Shown here: in pieces, positions 1-8,100 of the stretch
Position numbering within the stretch: the stretch's first letter is position 1
Layout: each line of letters starts with the position of its first letter
Virus record (IMG/VR): IMGVR_UViG_3300032032_000026
Location: 1-23,571 of that record
Length of the DNA: 23,571 bases
Reading direction: 5' to 3' (one strand)
DNA from: a virus
Notes under the pieces: generated by a model
Told to the model about the DNA's origin: nothing
Databases searched by the model: none
The model's input: only the letters and a program-made list of their open reading frames with translations
Position numbers and translations under genes: made by a program

Positions 1-54
1 ATCCTCTTCAAAGTCTAGTTGTGCTGTGAGGCGATCGTCTGGTACTTCGCTCAT
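1..54 (-). CDS. N-terminus of an unidentified protein (cut by window edge)
   Basis: An ATG at 54 opens an in-frame run of 18 codons to the window edge, giving an acidic start (MSEVPDDRLTAQLDFEED). A late-promoter-like box (ACTAAATA on the minus strand) lies 24 nt upstream, and the gene follows the oxygenase after a 38-nt gap. In T4-like gene order the large terminase gp17 follows gp16, so this could be the start of gp17 or another small gene before it. The 18 residues do not decide, and I do not recognise them. That a gene starts here is likely; its function is unknown. Confidence 0.6.
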   Translation of the reverse strand, partial: MSEVPDDRLTAQLDFEED

Positions 55-78
55 AACCTTATACTATAACAACACTAA

Positions 79-86
79 TATTTAGT
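79..86 (-). promoter_or_regulatory. Late promoter box (ACTAAATA)
   Basis: On the minus strand the sequence reads ACTAAATA, a variant of the T4-type late -10 box (TATAAATA; C or A in the second position is seen in marine relatives). It lies in the 38-nt gap between the oxygenase stop and the next start, 24 nt from the ATG. This spacing matches the other intergenic boxes in the window. T4 late promoters need no -35 and are read by the phage gp55 sigma factor. Assignment is by motif and position only. Confidence 0.5.
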
Positions 87-92
87 ATAGTT

Positions 93-692
93 TTAGTAGT
101 GTTCTTCACCTGGACCTTCAACGTTCCATACTAGATTACCTGCAACAGTAACTCTCTCTTCATTGGTGGATTTATATGGATACACCCCATGCTTAACATG
201 AGATGGGAAGGCAATGATAGTACCATTCCAAGACTTATCAATTTCTAATACATCGTTCTCTAATTGAAAGGATCCATGACAACGATGCTCTTCCTTTTCT
301 TCTCTACCATAAGGTAGATCTACAAAGATAACAAAACTCACTACACCGTTGTGACAGTGCATTGGATTATATTCACCTGGTCTTTGATAGTTTACCCACA
401 GATCTCTAAGCTTTAAAAAAGGACTAACGTCCCCCATTGACTCAAATTCCCATGGACATGTCTGATGTATATCGCTCCATAACCTAGCACCATACCTTGT
501 TAGATATAATTCTAACTCTGAACTCCATGATATACTCGACTGTTGCCCAAGTGCTCCAACCAGTCTGTCATTATAATTCCAGTCCTGATCAAGTCTTCTT
601 TTCTTTGTTGTTGAAAGTAATTCAGTGTAGAGAAAGTCAGGTAACTTCTCACTGATTATCATTGATGTATTTCTAAGGTCGTGCCAACTCAT
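93..692 (-). CDS. 2OG-Fe(II) oxygenase-like protein (TIGR02466-like)
   Basis: About 199 residues. The metal-site region reads PMHCHNGVVSFVIFVD (first His pair near H112/H114). The distal His lies in FPSHVKHGV near H168, followed about 12 residues later by an Arg (EERVT, about R180) that would hold the 2-oxoglutarate carboxylate. Phage members of this group often carry HxH in place of the usual HxD. The FPxxVKHxV block also occurs in the products at 13738-14301 and 15118-15723, so these are distant paralogues. A GTG at 701 keeps the frame open, but that GTG is part of a Shine-Dalgarno-like GTGAG (697-701) lying 4 nt before the ATG at 692, so I chose 692. A later ATG at 662 would remove the overlap with the upstream gene and remains possible. 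The substrate is unknown. Confidence 0.7.
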   Translation of the reverse strand: MSWHDLRNTSMIISEKLPDFLYTELLSTTKKRRLDQDWNYNDRLVGALGQQSSISWSSELELYLTRYGARLWSDIHQTCPWEFESMGDVSPFLKLRDLWVNYQRPGEYNPMHCHNGVVSFVIFVDLPYGREEKEEHRCHGSFQLENDVLEIDKSWNGTIIAFPSHVKHGVYPYKSTNEERVTVAGNLVWNVEGPGEEHY

Positions 693-858
693 GTATCTCA
701 CACTTTACATAATTACAGTCTGAACATTCCATTTCGGATCGATAACTCTCGACCTTATGAATCAATCTATCGTATTCAGTTCCTACTACTGGGTGAGCAG
801 ACTTGTAGTAGTCACAGGCTTGGAGTAGGTGTGCTACATCTTGTTCATGAAATTGCAT
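673..858 (-). CDS. Small protein with a Cys/His cluster, function unknown
   Basis: 61 residues, not recognised. The N-terminal half is helical-looking (HEQDVAHLLQACDYY). The C-terminal half holds C45-x2-C48-x4-C53-x2-H56, a spacing that could bind a metal such as zinc, although it is not a spacing I can assign to a named finger family. It starts at 858 by TAATG overlap with the stop of the upstream gene, which indicates translational coupling. Its end overlaps the start of the oxygenase by about 20 nt. No promoter is visible directly upstream, so it is probably expressed with its neighbours. Confidence 0.6.
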   Translation of the reverse strand: MQFHEQDVAHLLQACDYYKSAHPVVGTEYDRLIHKVESYRSEMECSDCNYVKCEIHELARP

Positions 859-1082
859 TATATATCTAAGGCATACAACATTGGTAGGTCAGGTGTCTTA
901 CCTGCTTCTACATATGAGAGCACTCTAGCACCTGGATAAATTTTGTTAGCTTGTTTCTGGATCTCCTGACGCTGAGGCTTCTGTAAGTTAGGAAAGAATA
1001 TCTGGACGCGATACATTCTGCCACGCCAAACCAACTCGACGTAATAGTATTTCCCGTACTCATTCAGACGTGCCGCTGCCAT
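858..1082 (-). CDS. Conserved-type hypothetical protein, 74 aa
   Basis: A basic, aromatic-rich 74-residue protein (NEYGKYYYVELVWRGRMYRV), followed by a helical stretch rich in Gln and Lys (QKPQRQEIQKQANKIYP). It contains no Cys, signal peptide or membrane segment. The start overlaps the previous stop as TAATG at 1082. The same one-base overlap joins it to the next gene, so it belongs to the transcript beginning at the late box at 1645-1652. The layout suggests a small virion or packaging accessory protein, but nothing in the sequence proves a function. Confidence 0.65.
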   Translation of the reverse strand: MAAARLNEYGKYYYVELVWRGRMYRVQIFFPNLQKPQRQEIQKQANKIYPGARVLSYVEAGKTPDLPMLYALDI

Positions 1083-1621
1083 TAGTTATTAACCACTTGA
1101 ACTTCTGTACAGTATACAGTAGAACCTGATCCTGTCTTAGGCATTATAGCATACTTTTGAGAAAGTCTAGCTTCAGCAGTACCTGAGAAAGCACTGAAAC
1201 CTGAACCGTCAACGGCAACTGTGAAAGTTGTGGGAGTAACAGCGGTAATTGCTTGATGAGATACATTATAATCACCTACAGAGGAACCAGTTGTTGTGAC
1301 ATAATCACCTACCTTGAATTGGTTATGATTTCCACCTGATCTTTCGATTGTAAAAACTGTTGGGTTAGCAGCAGTACATCCAGTGATACCCACTCTTATG
1401 GGACTATCTCCTTTCAGTATTACTGATTCTCCTTTCTCAACATAGAGAGTTGAGGTGGTAGCATTGGCATTGCCACCTATAGCAATAGCACATCCACCCT
1501 TGGCGATGTCCACTGCGAATCGGTACAAACCTGTCTTAACTGATAATGCTGCGCTTTGTGTGTTAGCAGCACTACCCACGTCAGTCGTAGGTCCGTCCTG
1601 TACTACTTTTAATACGGTCAT
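1082..1621 (-). CDS. Probable virion (decoration-type) beta-rich protein
   Basis: 179 residues rich in Thr, Ser, Gly, Ala and Val, with alternating beta patterns and no catalytic motif. It opens with MTVLKVVQDG and a Thr/Ser/Ala-rich stretch typical of small phage surface or decoration proteins. Around residues 101-148 there is a module QFKVGDYVTTTG...AVTPTTFTVAVDGSG, resembling beta modules in the gp14 and gp15 proteins of this window (FSIGD, FSIGE). It has its own late-promoter box 23 nt upstream, consistent with strong late expression of a structural protein. Position between gp16 and the packaging genes is compatible with a head or neck role. The exact role is not known to me. Confidence 0.7.
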   Translation of the reverse strand: MTVLKVVQDGPTTDVGSAANTQSAALSVKTGLYRFAVDIAKGGCAIAIGGNANATTSTLYVEKGESVILKGDSPIRVGITGCTAANPTVFTIERSGGNHNQFKVGDYVTTTGSSVGDYNVSHQAITAVTPTTFTVAVDGSGFSAFSGTAEARLSQKYAIMPKTGSGSTVYCTEVQVVNN

Positions 1622-1643
1622 GATTTTTTAGTTGGTTCCTGAG

Positions 1644-2054
1644 TTATTTATCTTTGGAAGCATTCTTTAACATCTTCTGGAGATCCGCTGTGCTCCCTAC
1701 GAATAGGGCGTTGTTCACAGTTGATGGACCTTTCTTAGATTCTTCTTTGACATCCTTAGTCATCTTTTGGAGAGTCATAAGTTTGTCAGCAACATCACCT
1801 ACATGCTTAATTAATTGTCCAGCAACTTCATATGCTCTGGGATGGTCACTACCTTGTGCTACATCTAAAGCACCATCGACTGCCTCTTGACCTTTCTCTA
1901 TAAGAGAATATAAGTTTGCTCTCGCATACTCATGGTCATCTCCCACTTGATCTTCAGAGATCTTTTTAGTAGGTCTCTTTTTTGGAGTTGGATTGTTTAC
2001 AGCTTCAACAGTATTGAATGCTTTATCCAAACCCCCATAGTTTTCATTAGCCAT
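1644..2054 (-). CDS. gp16: Terminase small subunit (gp16-like)
   Basis: 136 residues. The T4 gp16 family recognises concatemeric DNA and regulates the large terminase during packaging. The central helical part (residues about 65-100) contains SDHPRAYEVAGQLIKHVGDVADKLMTLQKMTKD, split here only by description; the HPRAYEVAGQLIK block is the typical feature of marine T4-like gp16. The N-terminus is basic and Pro-rich (PTPKKRPTKK) and the C-terminus Lys-rich. It overlaps the gp15 stop by 8 nt (ATGGCTAA). Its place directly after gp15 is the conserved T4 order. The large subunit is not in the window unless the edge gene at 1-54 is its start. Confidence 0.88.
   Translation of the reverse strand: MANENYGGLDKAFNTVEAVNNPTPKKRPTKKISEDQVGDDHEYARANLYSLIEKGQEAVDGALDVAQGSDHPRAYEVAGQLIKHVGDVADKLMTLQKMTKDVKEESKKGPSTVNNALFVGSTADLQKMLKNASKDK
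1645..1652 (-). promoter_or_regulatory. Late promoter box (GATAAATA)
   Basis: GATAAATA on the minus strand, a 7-of-8 match to the T4 late consensus, with 23 nt between the box and the ATG at 1621. It overlaps the last codons of the small terminase gene. It probably boosts expression of the 179-residue virion-type protein and the small genes behind it. Evidence is motif plus spacing shared with the boxes at 79, 11061 and 20177. Confidence 0.6.
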
Positions 2055-3051
2055 AGAAAGAAGTCATCTCATTGAATCCAAAGTCATCGTCACTGTCTAT
2101 TAGAGCAGTGTCAGCAGAGGTAATTAAATCAATCACAGATCCACTAGCATGAGCAGATGATGTGGTTGCGTTCTGACCACGTGTGACAGTAATACTTGTA
2201 CCATCAGGCTTGGTCTTAACCTTCATAACTTCATTATTGATTTCAATGTAATCTCCAATACTGAAGACTGTTGAGTCAGTAACTTGAAGTGTACCAATCT
2301 TAGCAGTAGCAGCAGCAGTTAAGGTTAGACCTGCTCCATCACTATCCTTATCACGTAAGGCTTTTGGTTCGACTGTATATGATACACGTCGTGGTGAATT
2401 GACCACATCGGTACCAGTCTTGTAATCGACTTTTGCTTTCTTGATTGGCTTGCCAGTCTGCGTAGGTCCGAAGATATACGCTTTCATAGTAAAACTAATA
2501 TCAATAGTAGTTAATTTCCTTGTTGAGAAATCTCCTTCATAATCATCAGCATACTGAAGACTGTTAAGTACTATAGGTATATCACGGTACTCGTTGATGT
2601 CATCAAGTATTTTAATAGTAACATTATATGATGGTTGAAATATTGGTAGTATCTGTTCAGTAATCTCTAGTGCCTCATCGTTTGTCTTCGATAAGATAGA
2701 CATTGTGAAATCTAAATTATATGGTACAGGTGTAAATATTTTCCTTACAGCATTAGCACCATCCTGTTTGTAGTCAGCAGTAATAGGACTTAGTTTCCTA
2801 CTACTATCATATGATATACCTTGCATCTCAAATGAGATTCTAGGTAATGTAATAGCAACCTTCTTGTTGAGATCTGGTTGTTGCTCCAGTCTAGCCAAGA
2901 ACTTTTGCTTAGGACCATAGGCAAGTGGTACCTTCATCTTCTGATAGGTAGTACCTGAAACTTCCTTACGGACCTCTATATTATTAAAAAGTGTACCGAA
3001 AGCAACTACGCACTTACGGATAACTTTGTTGTATGTGTATGCTCCTAACAT
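2047..3051 (-). CDS. gp15: Tail sheath stabiliser and completion protein (gp15-like)
   Basis: 334 residues versus about 272 in T4. In this family the protein caps the tail and joins it to the neck. The N-terminus (MLGAYTYNKVIRK, NIEVRK) and the block KVAITLPRISFEMQGISYD around residues 65-83 are the characteristic conserved parts; residues 105-195 (PVPYNLDFTMSI...IDISFTMKAYIFGP) complete the core. The extra length comes from a C-terminal extension, residues about 225-312, containing FSIGDYIEINNEVMKV and SITVTRGQNATTSSAH, a small beta module found on many phage virion proteins. The start lies 1 nt after the gp14 stop. Confidence 0.9.
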   Translation of the reverse strand: MLGAYTYNKVIRKCVVAFGTLFNNIEVRKEVSGTTYQKMKVPLAYGPKQKFLARLEQQPDLNKKVAITLPRISFEMQGISYDSSRKLSPITADYKQDGANAVRKIFTPVPYNLDFTMSILSKTNDEALEITEQILPIFQPSYNVTIKILDDINEYRDIPIVLNSLQYADDYEGDFSTRKLTTIDISFTMKAYIFGPTQTGKPIKKAKVDYKTGTDVVNSPRRVSYTVEPKALRDKDSDGAGLTLTAAATAKIGTLQVTDSTVFSIGDYIEINNEVMKVKTKPDGTSITVTRGQNATTSSAHASGSVIDLITSADTALIDSDDDFGFNEMTSFYG

Positions 3052-3052
3052 A

Positions 3053-4384
3053 TCAAGTAGCTATTCCAAATGGGTTTCCTTCACTGAAGTCAATAATATC
3101 ATCAGCCTCACTCTCAAACAATGTACTGTCAGAGAACTTGGTGTCTGTTGTTTTCATTGCATCAAAACTATGTATAGTAATAGACGCTCCAGAAGTGGAT
3201 CCAACTAACTGCTCACCAATAGAGAAGTCCGCAGTTGGGTTCTTAAGTTTGAGCCATCCTTCACTCTTATCCCAGTCTGCCAGTAGAGCAGTACCAGAGG
3301 ATAGATCTCCAGTAACTGTTTCTCCATCGGAGAAGTTACCAGATAGACCACCAGGTACAGACTGTAAAGCAAATGCAGCAGTAGTGTAATTAGAACCAGG
3401 AGTGTCTATAACTATGGATTCAACTGAGTCATACCCTGACCCTTCGTTTGTTATCTCAACCTTAGTGAGTTCACCAGACGAATTAAAAGTCGGGGTAACC
3501 ACTGGTTTGGAGCCTGAGCTAGGAGGATCAGAGAAATTAATACTAGATCTAGATACATCATAACCAGCACCTCCGTCGATAATTGTTATTCCTGTCATTT
3601 TACCGTTGACCACTTTGGGATCTAATACGGCAGCTCTAGTTGGAGTTGATCCTGCTACATTAGCAATGATCATCTCAGCATGAGCAGTACAACCACTCCC
3701 GTCTCCACTGCAAGTAACAGTAGGAGTGAAATTGTACTTACTTCCGTTTGTAGTGACGACTCCTTGGGTGACCGATCCATTACTAATGAGTGGGGTAGCG
3801 GCAGCTGCTACACCTGGGTTAACCAGATAGTAGTACTGTACTGTATATCCAGTATCTATAAGCTCATCATCACCAGCAAAGAATTCTCCCTGCTCATCAC
3901 TGAACTCAAAGAGTTCTGCCTTAAGTTTATATACGTAGTTCTTACCAAGCTGATAGAAAGGTTCTTCATGCTCTACGAACTTGATCTCAAAATAGTTAGA
4001 ACTCAATGGGAAGAATATTAGATCTCCTTCCTGTGGTCTATCTCCTAATGCTATATCGTTATCTTCTAAAAGGAACTGTGATATTAAATCTTGAAATCTC
4101 TGTTGTGAGATAACCATACTTATTTCATCAGTCTGTCTTATACCAAACTTAGTTAGTAAATCTCCACCACCTTGGAACCCATCAAAGTTCTCTAGGTATG
4201 CTTCAATCAGATATGAGTCGTCAAATTCTGACGCAATCTCTTCATTGAATACACCATCCTGAGCAACCATCTGTCTGGGGATATACAATATATCCAACCC
4301 AAACATCTTGATAAACTCTTCAGTAAGATCTTGCTGAAGGAACTGTTCGTTACGAGTTCCGTGAGTAAAAAATACGTTTCTCAT
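3053..4384 (-). CDS. gp14: Neck protein (gp14-like) with large C-terminal beta insertion
   Basis: 443 residues versus about 256 in T4. Residues 1-195 carry the gp14-type core (MRNVFFTHGTRNEQFLQQDL; FGLDILYIPRQMV; then YLIEAYLENFDGF). The rest is mostly additional beta sequence. Residues about 200-335 hold repeats ending in G-x-G-Y or similar (GVVTTNGSKYNFTPTV; ITIIDGGAGYD; VEITNEGSGYDS). Residues about 349-405 hold two copies of an F-S-x-G-E-x-x-x-G-x-x-S-G-x-x unit (FSDGETVTGDLSSGTALL and FSIGEQLVGSTSGASI). The final 35 residues (SDSTLFESEADDIIDFSEGNPFG) return to gp14-like acidic sequence, so the beta block is an insertion before the C-terminus. It overlaps the gp13 stop by 4 nt (ATGA). Confidence 0.88.
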   Translation of the reverse strand: MRNVFFTHGTRNEQFLQQDLTEEFIKMFGLDILYIPRQMVAQDGVFNEEIASEFDDSYLIEAYLENFDGFQGGGDLLTKFGIRQTDEISMVISQQRFQDLISQFLLEDNDIALGDRPQEGDLIFFPLSSNYFEIKFVEHEEPFYQLGKNYVYKLKAELFEFSDEQGEFFAGDDELIDTGYTVQYYYLVNPGVAAAATPLISNGSVTQGVVTTNGSKYNFTPTVTCSGDGSGCTAHAEMIIANVAGSTPTRAAVLDPKVVNGKMTGITIIDGGAGYDVSRSSINFSDPPSSGSKPVVTPTFNSSGELTKVEITNEGSGYDSVESIVIDTPGSNYTTAAFALQSVPGGLSGNFSDGETVTGDLSSGTALLADWDKSEGWLKLKNPTADFSIGEQLVGSTSGASITIHSFDAMKTTDTKFSDSTLFESEADDIIDFSEGNPFGIAT

Positions 4385-5190
4385 CCAATCATATCCATTG
4401 GTGGGATTTCATATGTAGAGATCATCTTATCTTCAAGCTCATCGAGTTCTCTCTGACCTTCTCTATATAACTCTTCACCGTTCATGGTAATACCACCAGG
4501 TAACTGAGCACCCTTGAACTTACTTAAGTTCTGACCCCACTGTCTCTTAACTAAAGAGGTTAGGTATCTCTTAAGGAATATATCATTATACATGTCTGTG
4601 TTCTGTGTTGGATCTAATGCTCTCCAGCAATCAAATACCAAGAAGTCTCCGTCATTCACATCAGTGTGGAAATCTAGATCCATAAAGAGCTTATCTCCTC
4701 TCATCTGGAATCTCAATTGCTTCTGACCTTCCAATAACCAATAGATATCTTCCATCCTCCTGTTGACCATTTCATAAGTAAGGATCTCTGTCTGAGTCAA
4801 ATCCCATAGGTCATTCAATCTCCACTGATACCTAACATCAAACATGTTAGTAGTATTCTTTGAAGTGAAATCAAATATCTTAACCACCTGAGTTACATGC
4901 TCAGGCATCTCAATGAAATTATTCTGTGTAAGAAATTCTGTTGCTCTAGCACCTACCTGTGTAACAGTTTCTGTACTATCAGTCTTCATCAGATCTATGG
5001 TAGCCTGATCAAACTTATACTTTAGGAAAGTTCTCAAGTAACCATCACTGTTTCTTTCATTGAAGAATTGAACAGCGTCATCTACGAGATCAGATATCTG
5101 ATCGTCATCGACATTAATTTCTAAAACTGGTGCACCCAGTTTTCTTAAAGAATACTCTATGAGAGCATCGCGGGTTGCTGGTTTTGCCAT
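4381..5190 (-). CDS. gp13: Neck protein (gp13-like)
   Basis: 269 residues, somewhat shorter than T4 gp13 (309). Family role: forms the head completion/neck ring with gp14, closing the packaged capsid and presenting the site for tail attachment. The N-terminus MAKPATRDALIEYSLRKLG followed by VLEINVDDDQISDLVDDAVQFF and NERNSDGYLRTFLKYKF is the typical start in marine T4-like phages. Residues about 185-215 (VFDCWRALDPTQNTDMYND) and the run LKRYLTSLVKRQWGQNLSKF are also typical. The start ATG overlaps the stop of the giant protease gene by one base (TAATG), so it may be translated by coupling. The order gp13-gp14-gp15-gp16 is intact. Confidence 0.9.
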   Translation of the reverse strand: MAKPATRDALIEYSLRKLGAPVLEINVDDDQISDLVDDAVQFFNERNSDGYLRTFLKYKFDQATIDLMKTDSTETVTQVGARATEFLTQNNFIEMPEHVTQVVKIFDFTSKNTTNMFDVRYQWRLNDLWDLTQTEILTYEMVNRRMEDIYWLLEGQKQLRFQMRGDKLFMDLDFHTDVNDGDFLVFDCWRALDPTQNTDMYNDIFLKRYLTSLVKRQWGQNLSKFKGAQLPGGITMNGEELYREGQRELDELEDKMISTYEIPPMDMIG

Positions 5191-8100
5191 TAAACTGTAT
5201 CGACGTTGAATCTCACTCGTACATAATATGTAGTAGTTGGTAGTAGATTCACATCACCTGGTAAGGTGTACTGTAGTAGGTTGGTTGAGTTTCCTAAGGA
5301 TTGGTGTTCAATATTCAGGAATGTATCTGCCTGAGAGAACTGCCAGTCAGTAGAGTTGTGTCCATATCCAGCCTTGATAGCTGGGGAAACAACGTTAATC
5401 GTTGGATTAAATGCTGGAGTGAATGCCTGTATGACAGGTTGATCTACAACTGGTGTCTTAAAGACAACTGGGTTACCATAAGATGATACCAAACCATTGT
5501 TATCCTTATACTTAGCTTGTGCTGTATAAGATGTATCAAAGTCTAAGTAACCCGAAGGTACTGTAAATGTAGCTAAGTTAACTGTATCACCAGCAGACAA
5601 GTCAGGAACTGTAATCAATGAAGTATCATATATCACAGTGTTATCAGATAATTTCTTAATCAACCAGTAACTAGCATAGTGAGTAGAACCTGCGTACTGA
5701 CTATTGAAAGCAGCAGTAGTAAATGTTGGTTGTCTATTATATGAAAGGGTAGTATCAGTATCAACATTAACAGTCAGTGAAGCTGGTGCTGATACAAATT
5801 CAGATTCATTAACCGTTATAGTAGCAGCATTAGATGTTACTGATATGGCATTAGAATTAGATAGTACACAACGGTACTGATTATTTAATGTTGGGAATGG
5901 TTGAACAACTGTAGTATAAGCAGCAGCAGTAGCACCAATTACATTACTCCAGTTACCACCACTATCAGTTGACTTCTGCCACTGGTAGTTGATTACACCA
6001 CTTGTTATAGAAGCAGTAATATTATATGTTGCTGCGTTACCTTCAATGATAGTAGCATCTTGTGGTTGAGCACTGATAGCAATTACTCTCAGAACTGTTA
6101 AGATAGCATATGTGGAAGTAATAGATGCTTGAGCACCTACCAAACTTACAACACAACGGAACCTATCATCATTGTCAGTACCAAATACTAGAGATGGTGT
6201 GTTATATGTTGCTGCTGTAGCACCAGGAATATCATTATAGTCAACAGCGTTGTCAGACTTCTGCCATTGATATGTCTGTGCTCCACTAGATGTAGAACCA
6301 GTTACAGAGAAGGATGAACTTCCTCCTTCATTACCAGTTGCGTTAACTGGTTGAACAGTAATTTGATGAGTTCTGTATACAGTAAGATTTGCTGCGTTTG
6401 TATAAGCAACAGCATCTGCTCCTGTAGCATCTAACTTACAACGATATTGATCAGCATGATCATCAGCATATGTTAGAGTGCTAGTTGTATAAGAGTCACT
6501 CGTAGCACTTGGTACATCTGCCCAGTTACTACCAGCGTCATCAGACTTCTGCCACTGATACGTTAGTGTTGGAGTATGATTACTCCAGATAGAATTATAT
6601 AATTCAGGATCAGCAGCAGTCTCAGCATGAGCAGCGTTACCACCACCTGAAGGGGTCGTCCAGTTTCCTACCCCGAAGGAAGAATTTAATAGTGCGGTTA
6701 TAGCACTGTTGTCTACAGTACCAGCACAAGTAAACGTAGCAGTACCAGTCTCATCAGAAGATTGATCAGATGGATGAGATGTTACTGTAACTTGTACAGT
6801 CTCTACTTGTAGTACAGCAGCATTAGAGAATACGTTGGAAGCACCAGGGGCAGATAAGTAACAACGATATTGATACTCATCATACTGTGATGTTAACGTG
6901 GGTGTAGTATAAGAAGCACTTGTAGCACCACCTATATTACTCCAGTTACTACCATCATCGATAGATAACTGCCATTGGAATGTAATGTCAGAATTATCAC
7001 CATCACTAAGAGTAGCAGCAACATCAAATTGTCTTGTACCACCTACAGATCCTGTTTCATTATCAGGGTGATCTGTTACTGTGATACCTCGTGCGACTGT
7101 TAGTGTAGCACTGCTGGAAGTAACTTCAGCTGCTCCAACAGCATTAACTTTTACTCTGAAATAGTCTCCATTATCAGCATTAAATGATCCTGGAGGTGTG
7201 CCACCACTATCGTAAGTAGTAGCAGTAGTTGTATATGTATTACTTGTAGCACCAGAGATTACATGCCATGCTGTGTCATCTTCTGATTTCTCCCATGAGT
7301 ATGTTACTCCAGCACCATCAGCAGTTGTAGCAGCGGCTGTATATACAGCAGCAGTTGGAGCTGTAACTGACTGGTTGGTTGGTTGTGTATTAATCGTAAC
7401 TGTTCTGTATACAGTTAATGTAGCAGCATTAGTTGTTGTAGTAGTTGCTGCTGTATTTGAATCACAGACGCATCGGTACTGCCATCCATTGTATGAGTAA
7501 TCATCATCAACAGTTAATGTATCTGTTGTCTCTCCACTGTGTCCAGCCTGAGAACTGATGTCTGCCCATCCTCCACCTGTACTATACTGCCATTGATATG
7601 TAACAGTAGAACTATCGGATGTACTAGCATTGAGAGGACCGAAGGTAGCATTGGTTCCAGCACCCGCCTCAATACTTGTACTTGAAGGTTGCGATCCGAT
7701 AGTTACAATCACACCTGTTCCAGATGTGTGGAAATTGTAACTTTGTGATTCACCACTGGTCACTTCGTTGACCGTCACACTATAGAAACCATCCTGATAG
7801 CTCGATGTAACAGTACCACTTAGCTCACCAGAAGTGGCGTTAAGTGATAGTCCTGTTCCAGATATACTGTCACCACTTAGGGTGTACTCTCTGATATTGA
7901 ATGGTTCAGTAGCGTAGCTAGTGAATGTGTTTATTCCTAATTGGGTTGATATAGAAGCACCGTTAGCAAATCCATCACCACCAACTGTTCCTGTAGTAAC
8001 TCTATTAGAAGTTCCTGTTCCTTGGACACTCTTGATAGAGAATGGATGACCTGAAGCATTAACGTCAAATATTAAAGTATCACCAACGGTTGCGTTGATT

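Noticed and set aside
3033-3389. Plus-strand ORFs opposite gp14, gp15, the giant gene and others
   Set aside because: They lie entirely opposite strong coding genes, have poor protein-like composition and no start signals.
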